Source: an uncultured Desulfobacter sp.
GTDB lineage: Bacteria > Desulfobacterota > Desulfobacteria > Desulfobacterales > Desulfobacteraceae
Direction of reading: 5' to 3'
Length of the DNA: 64,000 bases
Assembly: GCF_963666145.1 (NCBI RefSeq)
Contig: NZ_OY762614.1
Location: 2,032,001 to 2,096,000, forward strand
Positions 16,448 to 25,212 of the stretch are shown here, in pieces. The first letter of the stretch is position 1. Every line of letters starts with the position of its first letter. Position numbers and translations under genes: made by a program. The notes beneath the pieces were generated by a model that had not been told where the DNA came from, did no database searches, and worked only from the letters and a program-made list of their open reading frames with translations.

Positions 16448-17767
16448 TCAGGACCTGCTTTTAATCCGTTTATTACCCGAGCGTCCCAAAAAACCATCAT
16501 AATTGCTGGTAATCAAATGAGACTCTATCTGGGAAATGGTATCAATAGCAACACCAACAACAATCAACAGCGCTGTCCCGCCGAAATAAAATGGTACGTT
16601 AAACTTATTCATCAATACGGTGGGTAGCACACAGACCACTGAGACATAAGCGGCTCCGCCCACAGTAATCCTTGTGAGCACTTTATCTATATATTCAGCT
16701 GTCCGTTTTCCCGGTCGAATGCCTGGAATGTATCCGCCGTTCTTTTTCATATTTTCGGCCACATCTTCAGGATTAAACTGAACTGCAGTATAAAAAAAGC
16801 AGAAGAAAACGATAAAACCAACATATAACAGATAATACCAAATTGTTCCCGGACTAAATAAGCCAGCCACAGTCTGCATAACAGGCAGGTTGATGAACTG
16901 AGCCACAGTGGTGGGAAACATGATGATAGAAGATGCAAATATAGGCGGAATAACGCCGGATGTATTTATTTTGAGCGGAAGATGCGACGTCTGTCCGCCA
17001 TACATTTTTCTACCGACAACACGTTTGGCATAATGAACGGGAATTCTGCGTTGGGCCAATTCCATAAAAATAATGGCGGCGACCACACCAACCATCAGCA
17101 CAACCAAAATGATGGTTGAAAACAGCCCCATTTCACCAGTGCTCAACAGCCTTCCCATTTTAACACCCGCTGACGGCATATTGGCGACAATACCGGCAAA
17201 AATGATCAAAGAGATGCCATTGCCGATGCCCCGTTCAGTAATCTGTTCACCAAGCCACATGATAAATGCAGTTCCCGCTGTCAGGGTAATAATGGTGATC
17301 AGTCGAAATCCCCACCCGGGATACGGAACAATGGGAATCCCGGCTGGCGATGTCATGGATTCAAGGCCCACAGCAATCCCAAAACCCTGTATGGCGCTTA
17401 AAACAACCGTACCATACCGGGTTAACTGGGTTTTCTTTTTACGACCGGCATCCCCTTCTTTTTTAAGCTGTTCAAGATAAGGAACGACCACGGTCATCAG
17501 TTCCAGAATAATGGAGGCACTGATATAAGGCATAATACCCAGGGCAAAAATAGAAAGCCGCTGCAGCGCTCCGCCAGAGAACATGTTGAACATGGAAAAT
17601 AAAGTACCCGAAGCCGATGCAAAAAATGATTCCAATGCCGCCCCGTCAATACCTGGTGTCGGGACATGCACCCCAATCCTATAGACAAAAAGCAAGGCGA
17701 GCGTAATCAATATCTTGCGTTTCAGCTCCGGCAACTTGAGCATATTCTGGTAGCTGTTCTGGATCAT
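16448..17767 (-). CDS. secY: Preprotein translocase channel subunit SecY
   Basis: SecY forms the membrane pore for Sec-dependent protein export and insertion. The 439 residues contain ten predicted transmembrane helices. Recognisable parts are the N-terminal RKILITLALLFVYRIGVHVPTPG (first helix), the plug region near FNMFSGGALQRLSIFALGIMPYI, and the cytoplasmic loop GKRTAEYIDKVLTRITVGGA. It lies after rplO in the spc cluster, as in other bacteria. Confidence 0.98.
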   Translation of the reverse strand: MIQNSYQNMLKLPELKRKILITLALLFVYRIGVHVPTPGIDGAALESFFASASGTLFSMFNMFSGGALQRLSIFALGIMPYISASIILELMTVVVPYLEQLKKEGDAGRKKKTQLTRYGTVVLSAIQGFGIAVGLESMTSPAGIPIVPYPGWGFRLITIITLTAGTAFIMWLGEQITERGIGNGISLIIFAGIVANMPSAGVKMGRLLSTGEMGLFSTIILVVLMVGVVAAIIFMELAQRRIPVHYAKRVVGRKMYGGQTSHLPLKINTSGVIPPIFASSIIMFPTTVAQFINLPVMQTVAGLFSPGTIWYYLLYVGFIVFFCFFYTAVQFNPEDVAENMKKNGGYIPGIRPGKRTAEYIDKVLTRITVGGAAYVSVVCVLPTVLMNKFNVPFYFGGTALLIVVGVAIDTISQIESHLITSNYDGFLGRSGNKRIKSRS

Positions 17768-17793
17768 TGGAACTTTTCCTTATACCTTTACGG

Positions 17794-18231
17794 CTATTCT
17801 ACGCTGCCACCGGCAGTTTCAATTTTTTCTTTGGCACTTTGGGAAACCAAAATGTCTTTCAGATTAAACTTTTTGGTTACGTCACCTTCGCCAAGAAGTT
17901 TAACCCCGTCCACAGGCCCTTTAACAAGACCGGCTTCTCTGAGGACAGCCTCGGTAATTTGAGTACCATCGTCAAAACGATCAAGGTCTTTAACATTAAG
18001 AACTGCGTTATGGGTTTTAAACATATAATTTTTAAAACCGCGTTTGGGCAGGCGCCTGTAAATCGGCATCTGTCCACCTTCAAAACCGGGACGAACAGAC
18101 CCGCCGGAACGTGCCTTGAGGCCCTTATGTCCCCGAGTAGAGGTTTTTCCCATACCGGAACCGGGACCACGCCCTACTCGTTTTCTATTTTTTCTGCTGC
18201 CGGGAGCAGGAGCCAGATCATGTAACTGCAT
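17794..18231 (-). CDS. rplO: 50S ribosomal protein L15
   Basis: L15 is a late-assembling 50S protein with a long, loosely folded, Gly-rich N-terminal arm. The 145 residues start MQLHDLAPAPGSRKNRKRVG and contain RGHKGLKARSGG and PGFEGGQMPIYRRLPKRGF, the L15 signature. The gap to rpmD is 1 bp. Confidence 0.98.
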   Translation of the reverse strand: MQLHDLAPAPGSRKNRKRVGRGPGSGMGKTSTRGHKGLKARSGGSVRPGFEGGQMPIYRRLPKRGFKNYMFKTHNAVLNVKDLDRFDDGTQITEAVLREAGLVKGPVDGVKLLGEGDVTKKFNLKDILVSQSAKEKIETAGGSVE

Positions 18232-18232
18232 C

Positions 18233-18415
18233 CTAAACCTCCTCTACTTTCACCAGGTGTGATACCTTTCTCACCTGCCCCATGATCACAGGGGTATTAT
18301 CGTGCTCCACAGTGTGGTGCATCCGTTTAATGCCCAGGGAGCGTATAATCCGTCCATGCTTTGCAGGACGACCGATGGCGCTTCTTATCTGCGTAATCTT
18401 TATTTTATCAGCCAT
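18233..18415 (-). CDS. rpmD: 50S ribosomal protein L30
   Basis: This short 60-residue L30 has the usual MADKIKITQIRSAIGR start and the SLGIKRMHHTVEHDNTP motif with the conserved final QVRKVSHLVKVEEV. It lies between rpsE (11 bp) and rplO (1 bp). rpmD is absent in some bacteria but present here. Confidence 0.97.
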   Translation of the reverse strand: MADKIKITQIRSAIGRPAKHGRIIRSLGIKRMHHTVEHDNTPVIMGQVRKVSHLVKVEEV

Positions 18416-18426
18416 TGTCCGCCTCT

Positions 18427-18927
18427 TTATATTTCTTCTGGGTTAAGCCCGCGTCTTTTGGCAACTTCTTCCTTGGTACACAAGGATTGGAGTCCGGCCA
18501 TGGTGGCTCTTACAATATTTTGGGTGTTATGGGAACCAATACATTTTGTCAAAATATCGGTTACACCGGCTGCTTCAAGGACCGCACGAATACCGCCGCC
18601 TGCAATCAATCCCGTACCGGGAGAAGCAGGTTTAAGAAGAACCCGTCCGGATCCGGCGTGTCCCAAAACTTCAAAGGGAACCGTGCCATTCAGGATAGCT
18701 ACTTTTTTCATGTTTCGTTTGGCTTTTTCCATTCCTTTTCTAATCGCTTCAGGAACTTCTTTGGCCCTTCCCAGTCCATATCCTACGCTGCCTTCACCGT
18801 CACCTACCACAACCAGGGCAGTAAAAGTAAAGTTTCGACCACCTTTAACGACCTTCGCAACACGGTTAATTCTGACGACCTTATCGATCAGCCCGGTATC
18901 TTCCATTTGCTGTTGTTGTCTTGCCAA
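18427..18927 (-). CDS. rpsE: 30S ribosomal protein S5
   Basis: S5 sits at the mRNA entrance of the 30S subunit and affects decoding fidelity. The 166 residues hold a double-stranded RNA-binding fold at about 10-75 (VKGGRNFTFTALVVVGDGEG) and the C-terminal domain with GGGIRAVLEAAGVTDI. No unusual substitution is seen in the VAKVVKGGR loop. It follows rplR by 15 bp. Confidence 0.98.
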   Translation of the reverse strand: MARQQQQMEDTGLIDKVVRINRVAKVVKGGRNFTFTALVVVGDGEGSVGYGLGRAKEVPEAIRKGMEKAKRNMKKVAILNGTVPFEVLGHAGSGRVLLKPASPGTGLIAGGGIRAVLEAAGVTDILTKCIGSHNTQNIVRATMAGLQSLCTKEEVAKRRGLNPEEI

Positions 18928-18942
18928 GGGTTTCCTCCTTAA

Positions 18943-19311
18943 TTAGAATTCAAGACCGGCTTCGCGAGCCCCGTCTGAAAGTGCTTTTACGCGTCCGTGA
19001 AAAAGGAACCCATTCCGGTCAAAAACAACCTTTCTAATTCCTTTGTCCATTGCCCTTTTGCCGATAAGGTTACCCACAGCCTTTGCAACATCCTGTTTTT
19101 TGCCCTCAACAGGCGTTTCTTTGTACTCTTTGTCGAGGGTAGATGCAGCAACCAGCGTAGTGCCTTTTGTGTCATCTATAATCTGGGCGTAAATATGTTT
19201 GGCTGTTCTGAAAACGCTCAGTCGGGGACGTTCCTGATTACCAAATATATTTTTTCTAATCCGTTTTTTTCTTTTAAGCCGTGCAACCAGCCTTGGTGAT
19301 GTATTTGCCAT
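18943..19311 (-). CDS. rplR: 50S ribosomal protein L18
   Basis: L18 binds 5S rRNA with L5 and L25. The 122 residues contain RPRLSVFRTAKHIYAQIIDD and end in RVKALSDGAREAGLEF, the conserved C terminus. It lies between rplF and rpsE as in the standard spc operon order. Confidence 0.98.
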   Translation of the reverse strand: MANTSPRLVARLKRKKRIRKNIFGNQERPRLSVFRTAKHIYAQIIDDTKGTTLVAASTLDKEYKETPVEGKKQDVAKAVGNLIGKRAMDKGIRKVVFDRNGFLFHGRVKALSDGAREAGLEF

Positions 19312-19330
19312 AATCTATATTCCCCACCTA

Positions 19331-19873
19331 TTAATCTTTACCAGCAGTTTTACCTGCTTTTCTGATAATTCTTTCGTCAGCATACATAATGCCTTTGCCT
19401 TTATAAGGCTCGGGAGGTCTAATAGCTCTGATATTTGCTGCTGCCTGACCCAAAAGCTCTTTATCGATGCAGCTAAGGGTAACTTCGACGTTTTTGTCCA
19501 CAGCAGCAGTTACACCATCAGGAAGGGCAAAATCCACAGGGTTTGAGTACCCGACAGACAGAACCAAATTCTTTCCTTTGGTCTCAGCCCGGTAGCCAAT
19601 GCCGGAAAGTACCAGTTTTTTTTCATAACCTTCGGTGACACCATGTACCATGTTAAAAATCAGAGACCTGAAAAGCCCCTGAAGTGCCACTTTCTTTTTA
19701 TCGGAGGTGTCGGTAGACACACTCAACACCTGGTTATCAATTTCAATATTTACTGCCGGGTGCAGCTTGCGGTCAAGACTGCCTTTAGGCCCTTTGACAT
19801 TGATGGTATCGCCATCAAGGGTGATCTGAACCTTATCTGGAAGCTGAACCGGCTTTTTTCCTATTCTGGACAT
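19331..19873 (-). CDS. rplF: 50S ribosomal protein L6
   Basis: L6 is made of two duplicated alpha/beta domains and lies near the sarcin-ricin loop and EF-G site. The 180 residues begin MSRIGKKPVQLPDKVQITLD and carry the C-terminal RPPEPYKGKGIMYADE motif typical of bacterial L6. It follows rpsH by 15 bp. Confidence 0.98.
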   Translation of the reverse strand: MSRIGKKPVQLPDKVQITLDGDTINVKGPKGSLDRKLHPAVNIEIDNQVLSVSTDTSDKKKVALQGLFRSLIFNMVHGVTEGYEKKLVLSGIGYRAETKGKNLVLSVGYSNPVDFALPDGVTAAVDKNVEVTLSCIDKELLGQAAANIRAIRPPEPYKGKGIMYADERIIRKAGKTAGKD

Positions 19874-19888
19874 CTTATCGCTCCTGTC

Positions 19889-20287
19889 TTACCAAACGTT
19901 ACAAAGAATTTCACCGCCGACCTTTGCTTCTTTAGCCTGCTTGTCGGTCATCAACCCCTTAGAAGTGGAAATGATGGAAATACCTAAGCCATTCAGTACC
20001 GGCTTGATATTTTTTGATTTCGCATAAACCCTGCAAGAGGGTTTGCTTACACGTTGTATACCAAAAATAGTGGGTGCGCCTTCTGAAACATATTTCAAGA
20101 CCACCCGGATAACCCCCTGGGTCTCGTTCTCAAGAAATTTATAATCTTTGATATACCCTTGTTCCTTCAGCACCCGCACCATCTCGAGTTTAACCTTTGA
20201 TCCGGGGATATCCACCTTGGACAGACCTGCCTTGCCACCATTTCTGATTATGGTCAGCATGTCTGCAATGGGATCACTAGTTGCCAT
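19889..20287 (-). CDS. rpsH: 30S ribosomal protein S8
   Basis: S8 is a central primary 16S rRNA-binding protein; in E. coli it represses spc translation at the rplE start. The 132 residues contain DPIADMLTIIRNGGKAGL near the N terminus and the conserved GISIISTSKGLMTDKQAKEA near the C terminus. A 53-bp gap separates it from rpsN. Confidence 0.98.
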   Translation of the reverse strand: MATSDPIADMLTIIRNGGKAGLSKVDIPGSKVKLEMVRVLKEQGYIKDYKFLENETQGVIRVVLKYVSEGAPTIFGIQRVSKPSCRVYAKSKNIKPVLNGLGISIISTSKGLMTDKQAKEAKVGGEILCNVW

Positions 20288-20340
20288 TTGAAAATCTCCT
20301 TAAATAAGCTGATATTTTAATAGTCGTTAGAATCTGAATA

Positions 20341-20526
20341 TTACCAAGAAGACTTGGTTACGCCGGGCAGTTTACCCTGGGAAGCAAGCGTTCTAAAACA
20401 AATTCTGCATATACCAGCTTTTCTAATAAATGCACGTGGTCTACCGCATAAAGGACACCGGTTGTAAGCCCGTACACCAAATTTGGGTCTTCTTTGTGCC
20501 TTTGCGATTAAAGCTTTTTTAGCCAA
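20341..20526 (-). CDS. rpsN: 30S ribosomal protein S14 type Z
   Basis: This is the short, 61-residue zinc form of S14. Cysteines C24, C27, C40 and C43 (CPLC, CRIC) form the zinc site, and the C terminus LASQGKLPGVTKSSW is the usual end. Enterobacteria instead carry a longer, cysteine-free S14. It lies between rplE (21 bp) and rpsH. Confidence 0.98.
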   Translation of the reverse strand: MAKKALIAKAQRRPKFGVRAYNRCPLCGRPRAFIRKAGICRICFRTLASQGKLPGVTKSSW

Positions 20527-20547
20527 ACGATCTTCCTCCTTCGGTCC

Positions 20548-21087
20548 TTAGTTTTTAAAGGGCATTCCCATTAATTTAAGAAATGATTTTCCCTCTTCAT
20601 CGGTTTGGGCTGTGGTGACAACAGTGACATTAAGCCCCTTGATCGCGTCAACCTTATCATAATCGATTTCAGGAAAGATGATGTGCTCTGTGATACCAAG
20701 GCTGTAGTTGCCACGGCCATCAAACGCCTTTCCAGAAATGCCTCTGAAATCCCTTACACGGGGAAGTGCAATGTTGATCAGTCGTTCAAGAAAGTCATAC
20801 ATTTTTTCCCGTCTAAGCGTTACCTTGCAGCCGATGGGAAGATCCGCGCGCAATTTAAAGTTTGCAATGGGTTTTTTTGCACGGGTAATTACGGCTTTCT
20901 GTCCCGCAATCAATCCGAGCTCCTGGGCGGCTGTTTCAACAATTTTAGGGTTTCTGACCGCCTCGCCAAGCCCCATATTCAGTACAATTTTATCCAACTT
21001 GGGAACCTGGCACTGATTGGTGTATTTAAACTCTTCCGTCAGTGCGGGAACCACTTCGTTGGTATACTTTTCCTTAAGCGTAGTCAT
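20548..21087 (-). CDS. rplE: 50S ribosomal protein L5
   Basis: L5 binds 5S rRNA and touches the P-site tRNA. The 179 residues contain VPKLDKIVLNMGLGEAV (about 28-44), the conserved FKLRADLPIGCKVTLR loop and the C-terminal VVTTAQTDEEGKSFLKLMGMPF. It follows rplX by 22 bp and starts the second half of the spc cluster. Confidence 0.98.
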   Translation of the reverse strand: MTTLKEKYTNEVVPALTEEFKYTNQCQVPKLDKIVLNMGLGEAVRNPKIVETAAQELGLIAGQKAVITRAKKPIANFKLRADLPIGCKVTLRREKMYDFLERLINIALPRVRDFRGISGKAFDGRGNYSLGITEHIIFPEIDYDKVDAIKGLNVTVVTTAQTDEEGKSFLKLMGMPFKN

Positions 21088-21109
21088 TTATTTTCTCCGG
21101 CTTTCGGTG

Positions 21110-21430
21110 TTATGAGTCTATATGCTGATTGCATTTTTTACAGACTCTCACCCGTTTTCCATCTTCAAGCTGTTTGATTCCGATACGGGTCGGTTTGACA
21201 CAAGAATTACACATCAGCATAAGATTGGATACATCCATGGGCATCGCTTTTTCGACAATGCCTCCCTGGGGGTTTTCCTGGGAAGGACGCTGATGAACTT
21301 TGACCATGTTGATATTTTCAACAACAATCCGGTTCGTCTTTTTGACAACCTTGAGAACTTTGCCGATCTTGCCTTTGTCCTTGCCGGTCAACACCTTTAC
21401 TTTATCGTCTTTTTTAATTCTTATTTTCAT
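21110..21430 (-). CDS. rplX: 50S ribosomal protein L24 with zinc-ribbon tail
   Basis: L24 is one of the first proteins to bind 23S rRNA and starts 50S assembly. The 106 residues hold an N-terminal KOW motif (KVLTGKDKGKIGKVLKVVKK) and a C-terminal CxxC pair: C74/C77 and C97/C100, forming an apparent zinc ribbon. E. coli L24 lacks this tail metal site. It follows rplN by 29 bp. Confidence 0.97.
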   Translation of the reverse strand: MKIRIKKDDKVKVLTGKDKGKIGKVLKVVKKTNRIVVENINMVKVHQRPSQENPQGGIVEKAMPMDVSNLMLMCNSCVKPTRIGIKQLEDGKRVRVCKKCNQHIDS

Positions 21431-21459
21431 GACTTATTTTGTTCTCCTAAGGCCCTGGA

Positions 21460-21828
21460 TCAAAGTACGTCGGGCGCAAGAGAAATAATCTTCATAAAAC
21501 GCCTTGCACGAAGTTCCCTTGCAACCGGTCCGAAAATACGTGTTCCTACCGGCTCGTTGTTCTTGTTAATCACAACTGCGGAATTATCATCAAAACGGAT
21601 GGATGATCCGTCGGGCCGGGAGATCTCTTTTTTTGTTCTGACAATAACTGCGCGGACGACATCTCCCTTGCTGACCTTTGAATTGGGAATCGCCTCCTTT
21701 ACGGAAACAATGATAACATCTCCGATGGTGGCGTATCTTCTTTTAGATCCGCCAAGAACTTTAATGCAGTACAGTTCCTTGGCGCCTGAATTGTCAGCGA
21801 CTGTCAGTCTGGTTTCACTTTGAATCAT
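21460..21828 (-). CDS. rplN: 50S ribosomal protein L14
   Basis: L14 forms part of the 30S-50S bridge and binds L19 and the silencing factor RsfS. The 122 residues start MIQSETRLTVADNSGAKELY and end FMKIISLAPDVL. It is the first gene after rpsQ and is 18 bp downstream of it. Confidence 0.98.
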   Translation of the reverse strand: MIQSETRLTVADNSGAKELYCIKVLGGSKRRYATIGDVIIVSVKEAIPNSKVSKGDVVRAVIVRTKKEISRPDGSSIRFDDNSAVVINKNNEPVGTRIFGPVARELRARRFMKIISLAPDVL

Positions 21829-21846
21829 TATTCAACTCCTTAGACA

Positions 21847-22119
21847 CTAGACCGCTTTTTTAACAATTTCAGCAATGCGAAACCGTTTTAATTTACTCAG
21901 CGGCCTGGTTTCGATAATTTTGACTTCGTCACCAATTCTGCATTCATTCTGCTCATCATGGGCATGATATTTTTTGTAACGTTTGATGTATTTTTTATAC
22001 ACCTTATGCTGTACAAATCTTTCAACCCTGACCACCACGGACTTATCCATTTTGTCAGACACGATCAGACCAATCAGCTCTTTTTTATTTTTTTTTGTAG
22101 TTTCCATATCGATACTCAT
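21847..22119 (-). CDS. rpsQ: 30S ribosomal protein S17
   Basis: S17 is a primary 16S rRNA-binding OB-fold protein. The 90-residue reading starts MSIDMETTKKNKKELIGLIV; a second ATG four codons in could be the true start, as no strong Shine-Dalgarno decides it. The conserved core MDKSVVVRVERFVQHKVYKKYIKR and the ETRPLSKLKRFR motif are present. It lies 7 bp after rpmC. Confidence 0.96.
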   Translation of the reverse strand: MSIDMETTKKNKKELIGLIVSDKMDKSVVVRVERFVQHKVYKKYIKRYKKYHAHDEQNECRIGDEVKIIETRPLSKLKRFRIAEIVKKAV

Positions 22120-22126
22120 TAGTTAG

Positions 22127-22324
22127 CTAATTTTTGACGTTCATTTCTTTGGAAATCGTGTAAAGCCTGGCGATGTCTTTTCTTACACTGGACAGATTGG
22201 CAGTATTCGCGAGCTGACCCACATTATTCTGGAAACGAAGGTTAAACAGTTCTTTTTTAAGCTCAACGATCTTCTCTTTAATCTGACCTGCATCCATATC
22301 CCTGATTTCACTAGCTTTTAACAT
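22127..22324 (-). CDS. rpmC: 50S ribosomal protein L29
   Basis: L29 is a small helical protein at the exit tunnel where SRP and trigger factor dock. The 65 residues start MLKASEIRDMDAGQIKEKI and contain KKELFNLRFQNNVGQL and the RKDIARLYTI signature. It shares one base with the rplP stop (ATG overlapping the TAA). Confidence 0.97.
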   Translation of the reverse strand: MLKASEIRDMDAGQIKEKIVELKKELFNLRFQNNVGQLANTANLSSVRKDIARLYTISKEMNVKN

Positions 22325-22734
22325 TATTTGCTCCTTTCCACAAAACGGGTTTTCACGGAAAGTTTTCTGGCTGCCAGTTTTAGGGCTTCTTTAGCCAATT
22401 CTCTGTCGACGCCTTCCATCTCATAAAGAATTTTGCCCGGTTTTACACGTGCAACCCAAGCATCTGTTGCACCTTTACCCTTACCCATTCTAACTTCAGC
22501 AGGCTTTTTGGTAATTGGATGATCAGGAAAAAAACGAATCCAACTTTTGCCCTGTCTTTTTGCCTTTCTGGTCATTGCGACACGGGCAGCCTCAATCTGT
22601 CTTGCATTTACATACCCGCATTCCACAGCCTGAAGTCCATAATCTCCAAAACTCAGTGTATTTCCCCGGGTTGGCGTTCCTTTAGTTCTACCACGGAACT
22701 GTTTGCGGAATTTGATATTTCTGGGACTCAGCAT
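22324..22734 (-). CDS. rplP: 50S ribosomal protein L16
   Basis: L16 contacts the A-site tRNA elbow and matures the peptidyl-transferase region. The 136 residues start MLSPRNIKFRKQFRGRTKG and contain GKSWIRFFPDHPITKKPAEV and the MGKGKGATDAWVARVKPG motif. It follows rpsC by 22 bp. Confidence 0.98.
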   Translation of the reverse strand: MLSPRNIKFRKQFRGRTKGTPTRGNTLSFGDYGLQAVECGYVNARQIEAARVAMTRKAKRQGKSWIRFFPDHPITKKPAEVRMGKGKGATDAWVARVKPGKILYEMEGVDRELAKEALKLAARKLSVKTRFVERSK

Positions 22735-22756
22735 TTGCTAATTTCTCCTTATGCCC

Positions 22757-23410
22757 TTAATTAGTTGCCAGAGTCTGTTCACCGGGGTTGATAACTTCCC
22801 CTTTGAATATGAACACCTTAATACCGATGAGTCCATAGGTGGTATTGGCTTCAATGAAACCGTAATCCACATCAGCTCTAAGCGTATGCAAAGGAATTCT
22901 ACCTTCCTTGTACCATTCGGTTCTGGCCATTTCAGCACCACCCAAACGACCGGAGCAAATAATTTTAATACCTTTGGCCCCAAATCTCATGGCTGAGGAA
23001 ACGCTTCTTTTCATTGCCCTTCTGAAGGCGATACGTTTTTCAAGCTGGCTTGCAATATTTTCAGCCACCAGCTGCGCATCGGTTTCAGGTCTTCTGACTT
23101 CTTTGATATCAATCAGAACTTCAGGATTAAGCATTTTTTCAAGCTCACTTTTCAGCAATGCAATCTCAGCACCTTTTTTGCCGATGATGATGCCGGGCCT
23201 AGCTGCAAACACGCGAAGCCTGATCTGTTTTGAAAACCGCTCAATCTCAATTTTGGAGATACCGGCGTGGTATAATTTCTTTTTCAAATATTTTCTTACT
23301 TTGAAATCTTCTTCGACAAAGCTTGCATACTCTTTGTCGGCATACCACCGGGAATCCCAAGTCCTGATGATGCCTAATCTTAATCCGGTAGGATTTACTT
23401 TCTGGCCCAA
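22757..23410 (-). CDS. rpsC: 30S ribosomal protein S3
   Basis: S3 lies at the mRNA entrance tunnel. The 217 residues start MGQKVNPTGLRLGIIRTWDS and contain the KH-type RNA-binding GXXG loop (about 75-80, IIGKKG) and the C-terminal domain with GRLGGAEMARTEWYKEGR. The protein is slightly shorter than E. coli S3, which carries a longer C-terminal tail. Confidence 0.98.
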   Translation of the reverse strand: MGQKVNPTGLRLGIIRTWDSRWYADKEYASFVEEDFKVRKYLKKKLYHAGISKIEIERFSKQIRLRVFAARPGIIIGKKGAEIALLKSELEKMLNPEVLIDIKEVRRPETDAQLVAENIASQLEKRIAFRRAMKRSVSSAMRFGAKGIKIICSGRLGGAEMARTEWYKEGRIPLHTLRADVDYGFIEANTTYGLIGIKVFIFKGEVINPGEQTLATN

Positions 23411-23426
23411 GCCTTTTCCTCCTTGT

Positions 23427-23762
23427 TTAGACGGTTTCTTCTACAACCACTGTTAAATGACTGGTTCTTTTTAGAATACGGGCAGCTCTACCCCTTGCCC
23501 GCGGCCTGAACCGCTTCATGGATGGTCCATGATCAACAATCACATTTTTCACTACCAGCTTATCAACATCCATCTCGTTATTATGCTCAGCATTGGCAAT
23601 GGCAGACGCCAAGGTTTTATACATAATACCCGCAGCCTTTAAAGGCATGAACTTTAACAAGGTCAGTGCCTGTTCTGCATTTTTACCTTTGATCTCGCTG
23701 ATGGGCAGCCGAAGCTTTAACGGTGAAATTCTTGCATATCTTGTAGTCGCTTTAACTTCCAT
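23427..23762 (-). CDS. rplV: 50S ribosomal protein L22
   Basis: L22 lines the narrow part of the nascent-peptide exit tunnel through a long beta hairpin. The 111 residues start MEVKATTRYARISPLKLRLP and carry the hairpin tip KRFRPRARGRAARILKRTSH, where macrolide resistance mutations usually map. No insertion or deletion is evident. It precedes rpsC by 16 bp. Confidence 0.98.
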   Translation of the reverse strand: MEVKATTRYARISPLKLRLPISEIKGKNAEQALTLLKFMPLKAAGIMYKTLASAIANAEHNNEMDVDKLVVKNVIVDHGPSMKRFRPRARGRAARILKRTSHLTVVVEETV

Positions 23763-23791
23763 ATCTTAAATTTCCTCTAAATCATGGCAGA

Positions 23792-24067
23792 TTACCGTTT
23801 GGCTTTTTTATCTGCGGCATGACCCCAATAAGTTCTTGTGGGTGAAAATTCACCAAGTTTATGTCCCACCATATTCTCTGTTACAAACACAGGAATAAAC
23901 TTTTTCCCATTGTGAACAGCAAAGGTAGTCCCAACCATTTCAGGTAAAATTGTGGAACGACGCGACCAGGTTTTGATTACTTTATTGCTGCTGGACTTCT
24001 GGGCTTCAAGAACTTTTTTAAGAAGCTCAGGCGCGATATAGGGTCCTTTTTTTAACGATCTTGGCAT
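23792..24067 (-). CDS. rpsS: 30S ribosomal protein S19
   Basis: S19 forms a complex with S13 in the 30S head, near the A-site tRNA. The 91 residues start MPRSLKKGPYIAPELLKKV and contain IKTWSRRSTILPEMVGTTF and HKLGEFSPTRTYWGH. It lies 10 bp after rplB and 29 bp before rplV. Confidence 0.98.
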   Translation of the reverse strand: MPRSLKKGPYIAPELLKKVLEAQKSSSNKVIKTWSRRSTILPEMVGTTFAVHNGKKFIPVFVTENMVGHKLGEFSPTRTYWGHAADKKAKR

Positions 24068-24077
24068 AGTTTATCAC

Positions 24078-24911
24078 CTATTTCCTTTTAGCCCTTCTTT
24101 TAACAATATACTGATCCGTTCTGGCATTATTACGGGTTCTCTTACCCTTGGCAGGCAGACCCCATGGAGAACATGGTTGGCGACCACCGGATGAACGGCC
24201 TTCACCACCACCCATGGGATGATCCACGGGGTTCATTGCAACACCGCGAACAGAAGGACGTTTTCCCATCCATCTGGTACGTCCAGCTTTACCGATACTG
24301 ACATCGCTGTGCTTCTCATTTCCAACGCGACCAACAGTGGCTTTGCACTTAACATGGATCATGCGGACTTCACCTGATGGCAGCAGGATCTGGGCATACG
24401 CACCCTCTTTAGCCATTAGACGGGCATAACCGCCGGCACTTCTGACGATCTGACCGCCCTTGTTCTGTTTCAATTCAATATTATGAATTCTGGTACCGGT
24501 GGGAATATTTTCCAGCGGCAAACAGTTGCCAGGTTTAATATCAGCATCAGGGCCGGTTTCAAGGATATCACCAACCTTAATGTCAAGGGGAGCCAGGATG
24601 TATCTTTTCTCACCGTCAGCGTAGGTTAACAAGGCAATTCTAGCAGATCTGTTCGGATCATATTCAATCGCAGAAACCTTGGCTGGAATTCCGTCTTTAT
24701 CCCGTTTGAAATCGATAATACGATATTTTTTCTTAGCCCCACCACCTCTGTGTTTGGCGGTGATTCTTCCGTATGAATTTCGGCCAGACCGTTTATTGAG
24801 ATTTTTAGTCAGCCTGCGTTCAGGGCTTTCTTTTGTAATTTCTTCAAAAGAAAGATACTCCTGAGCGCGTCTTCCCGGAGATGTCGGCTTGGTCTTAACT
24901 ATTGTTGACAT
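24078..24911 (-). CDS. rplB: 50S ribosomal protein L2
   Basis: L2 is the largest and one of the most conserved 50S proteins, needed for subunit association and peptidyl transfer. The 277 residues contain the N-terminal OB-type half, the central SH3-like half, and the conserved histidine in the motif MNPVDHPMGGGEGRSSGGR. It follows rplW by 12 bp. Confidence 0.98.
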   Translation of the reverse strand: MSTIVKTKPTSPGRRAQEYLSFEEITKESPERRLTKNLNKRSGRNSYGRITAKHRGGGAKKKYRIIDFKRDKDGIPAKVSAIEYDPNRSARIALLTYADGEKRYILAPLDIKVGDILETGPDADIKPGNCLPLENIPTGTRIHNIELKQNKGGQIVRSAGGYARLMAKEGAYAQILLPSGEVRMIHVKCKATVGRVGNEKHSDVSIGKAGRTRWMGKRPSVRGVAMNPVDHPMGGGEGRSSGGRQPCSPWGLPAKGKRTRNNARTDQYIVKRRAKRK

Positions 24912-24923
24912 ATTAATACCTCT

Positions 24924-25211
24924 TTACACACCTTCAAAAAAATCAATTCGTTGTCCAGGCATCAGCGTTACAACGGCTTTTTTCCAGTCCACTTTTTTGC
25001 CGATAATTCTGCCACGCTGCTTTATTTTACCTTTGACCTGAATGGTTCTAACCTGTTTAACCTGGGTATTGAATGCTTTTTCAACAGCAGTTTTAATTTC
25101 AACTCTGTTAGCATTTTTAGCAACTTTTAAAGTTACCTGGTTATACAGCTCTCTTTGAAGGGTGGATTTTTCGGTAACCACAGGTCCACGGAGGATGTCA
25201 TATTCAATCAT
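24924..25211 (-). CDS. rplW: 50S ribosomal protein L23
   Basis: L23 is at the exit-tunnel rim and is the docking point for trigger factor and SRP. The 95 residues contain ILRGPVVTEKSTLQRELYNQ and a central loop with KQVRTIQVKGKIKQRGRIIG. The exposed surface needed for trigger-factor docking is preserved in length. It starts 1 bp after rplD. Confidence 0.98.
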   Translation of the reverse strand: MIEYDILRGPVVTEKSTLQRELYNQVTLKVAKNANRVEIKTAVEKAFNTQVKQVRTIQVKGKIKQRGRIIGKKVDWKKAVVTLMPGQRIDFFEGV

Positions 25212-25212
25212 C

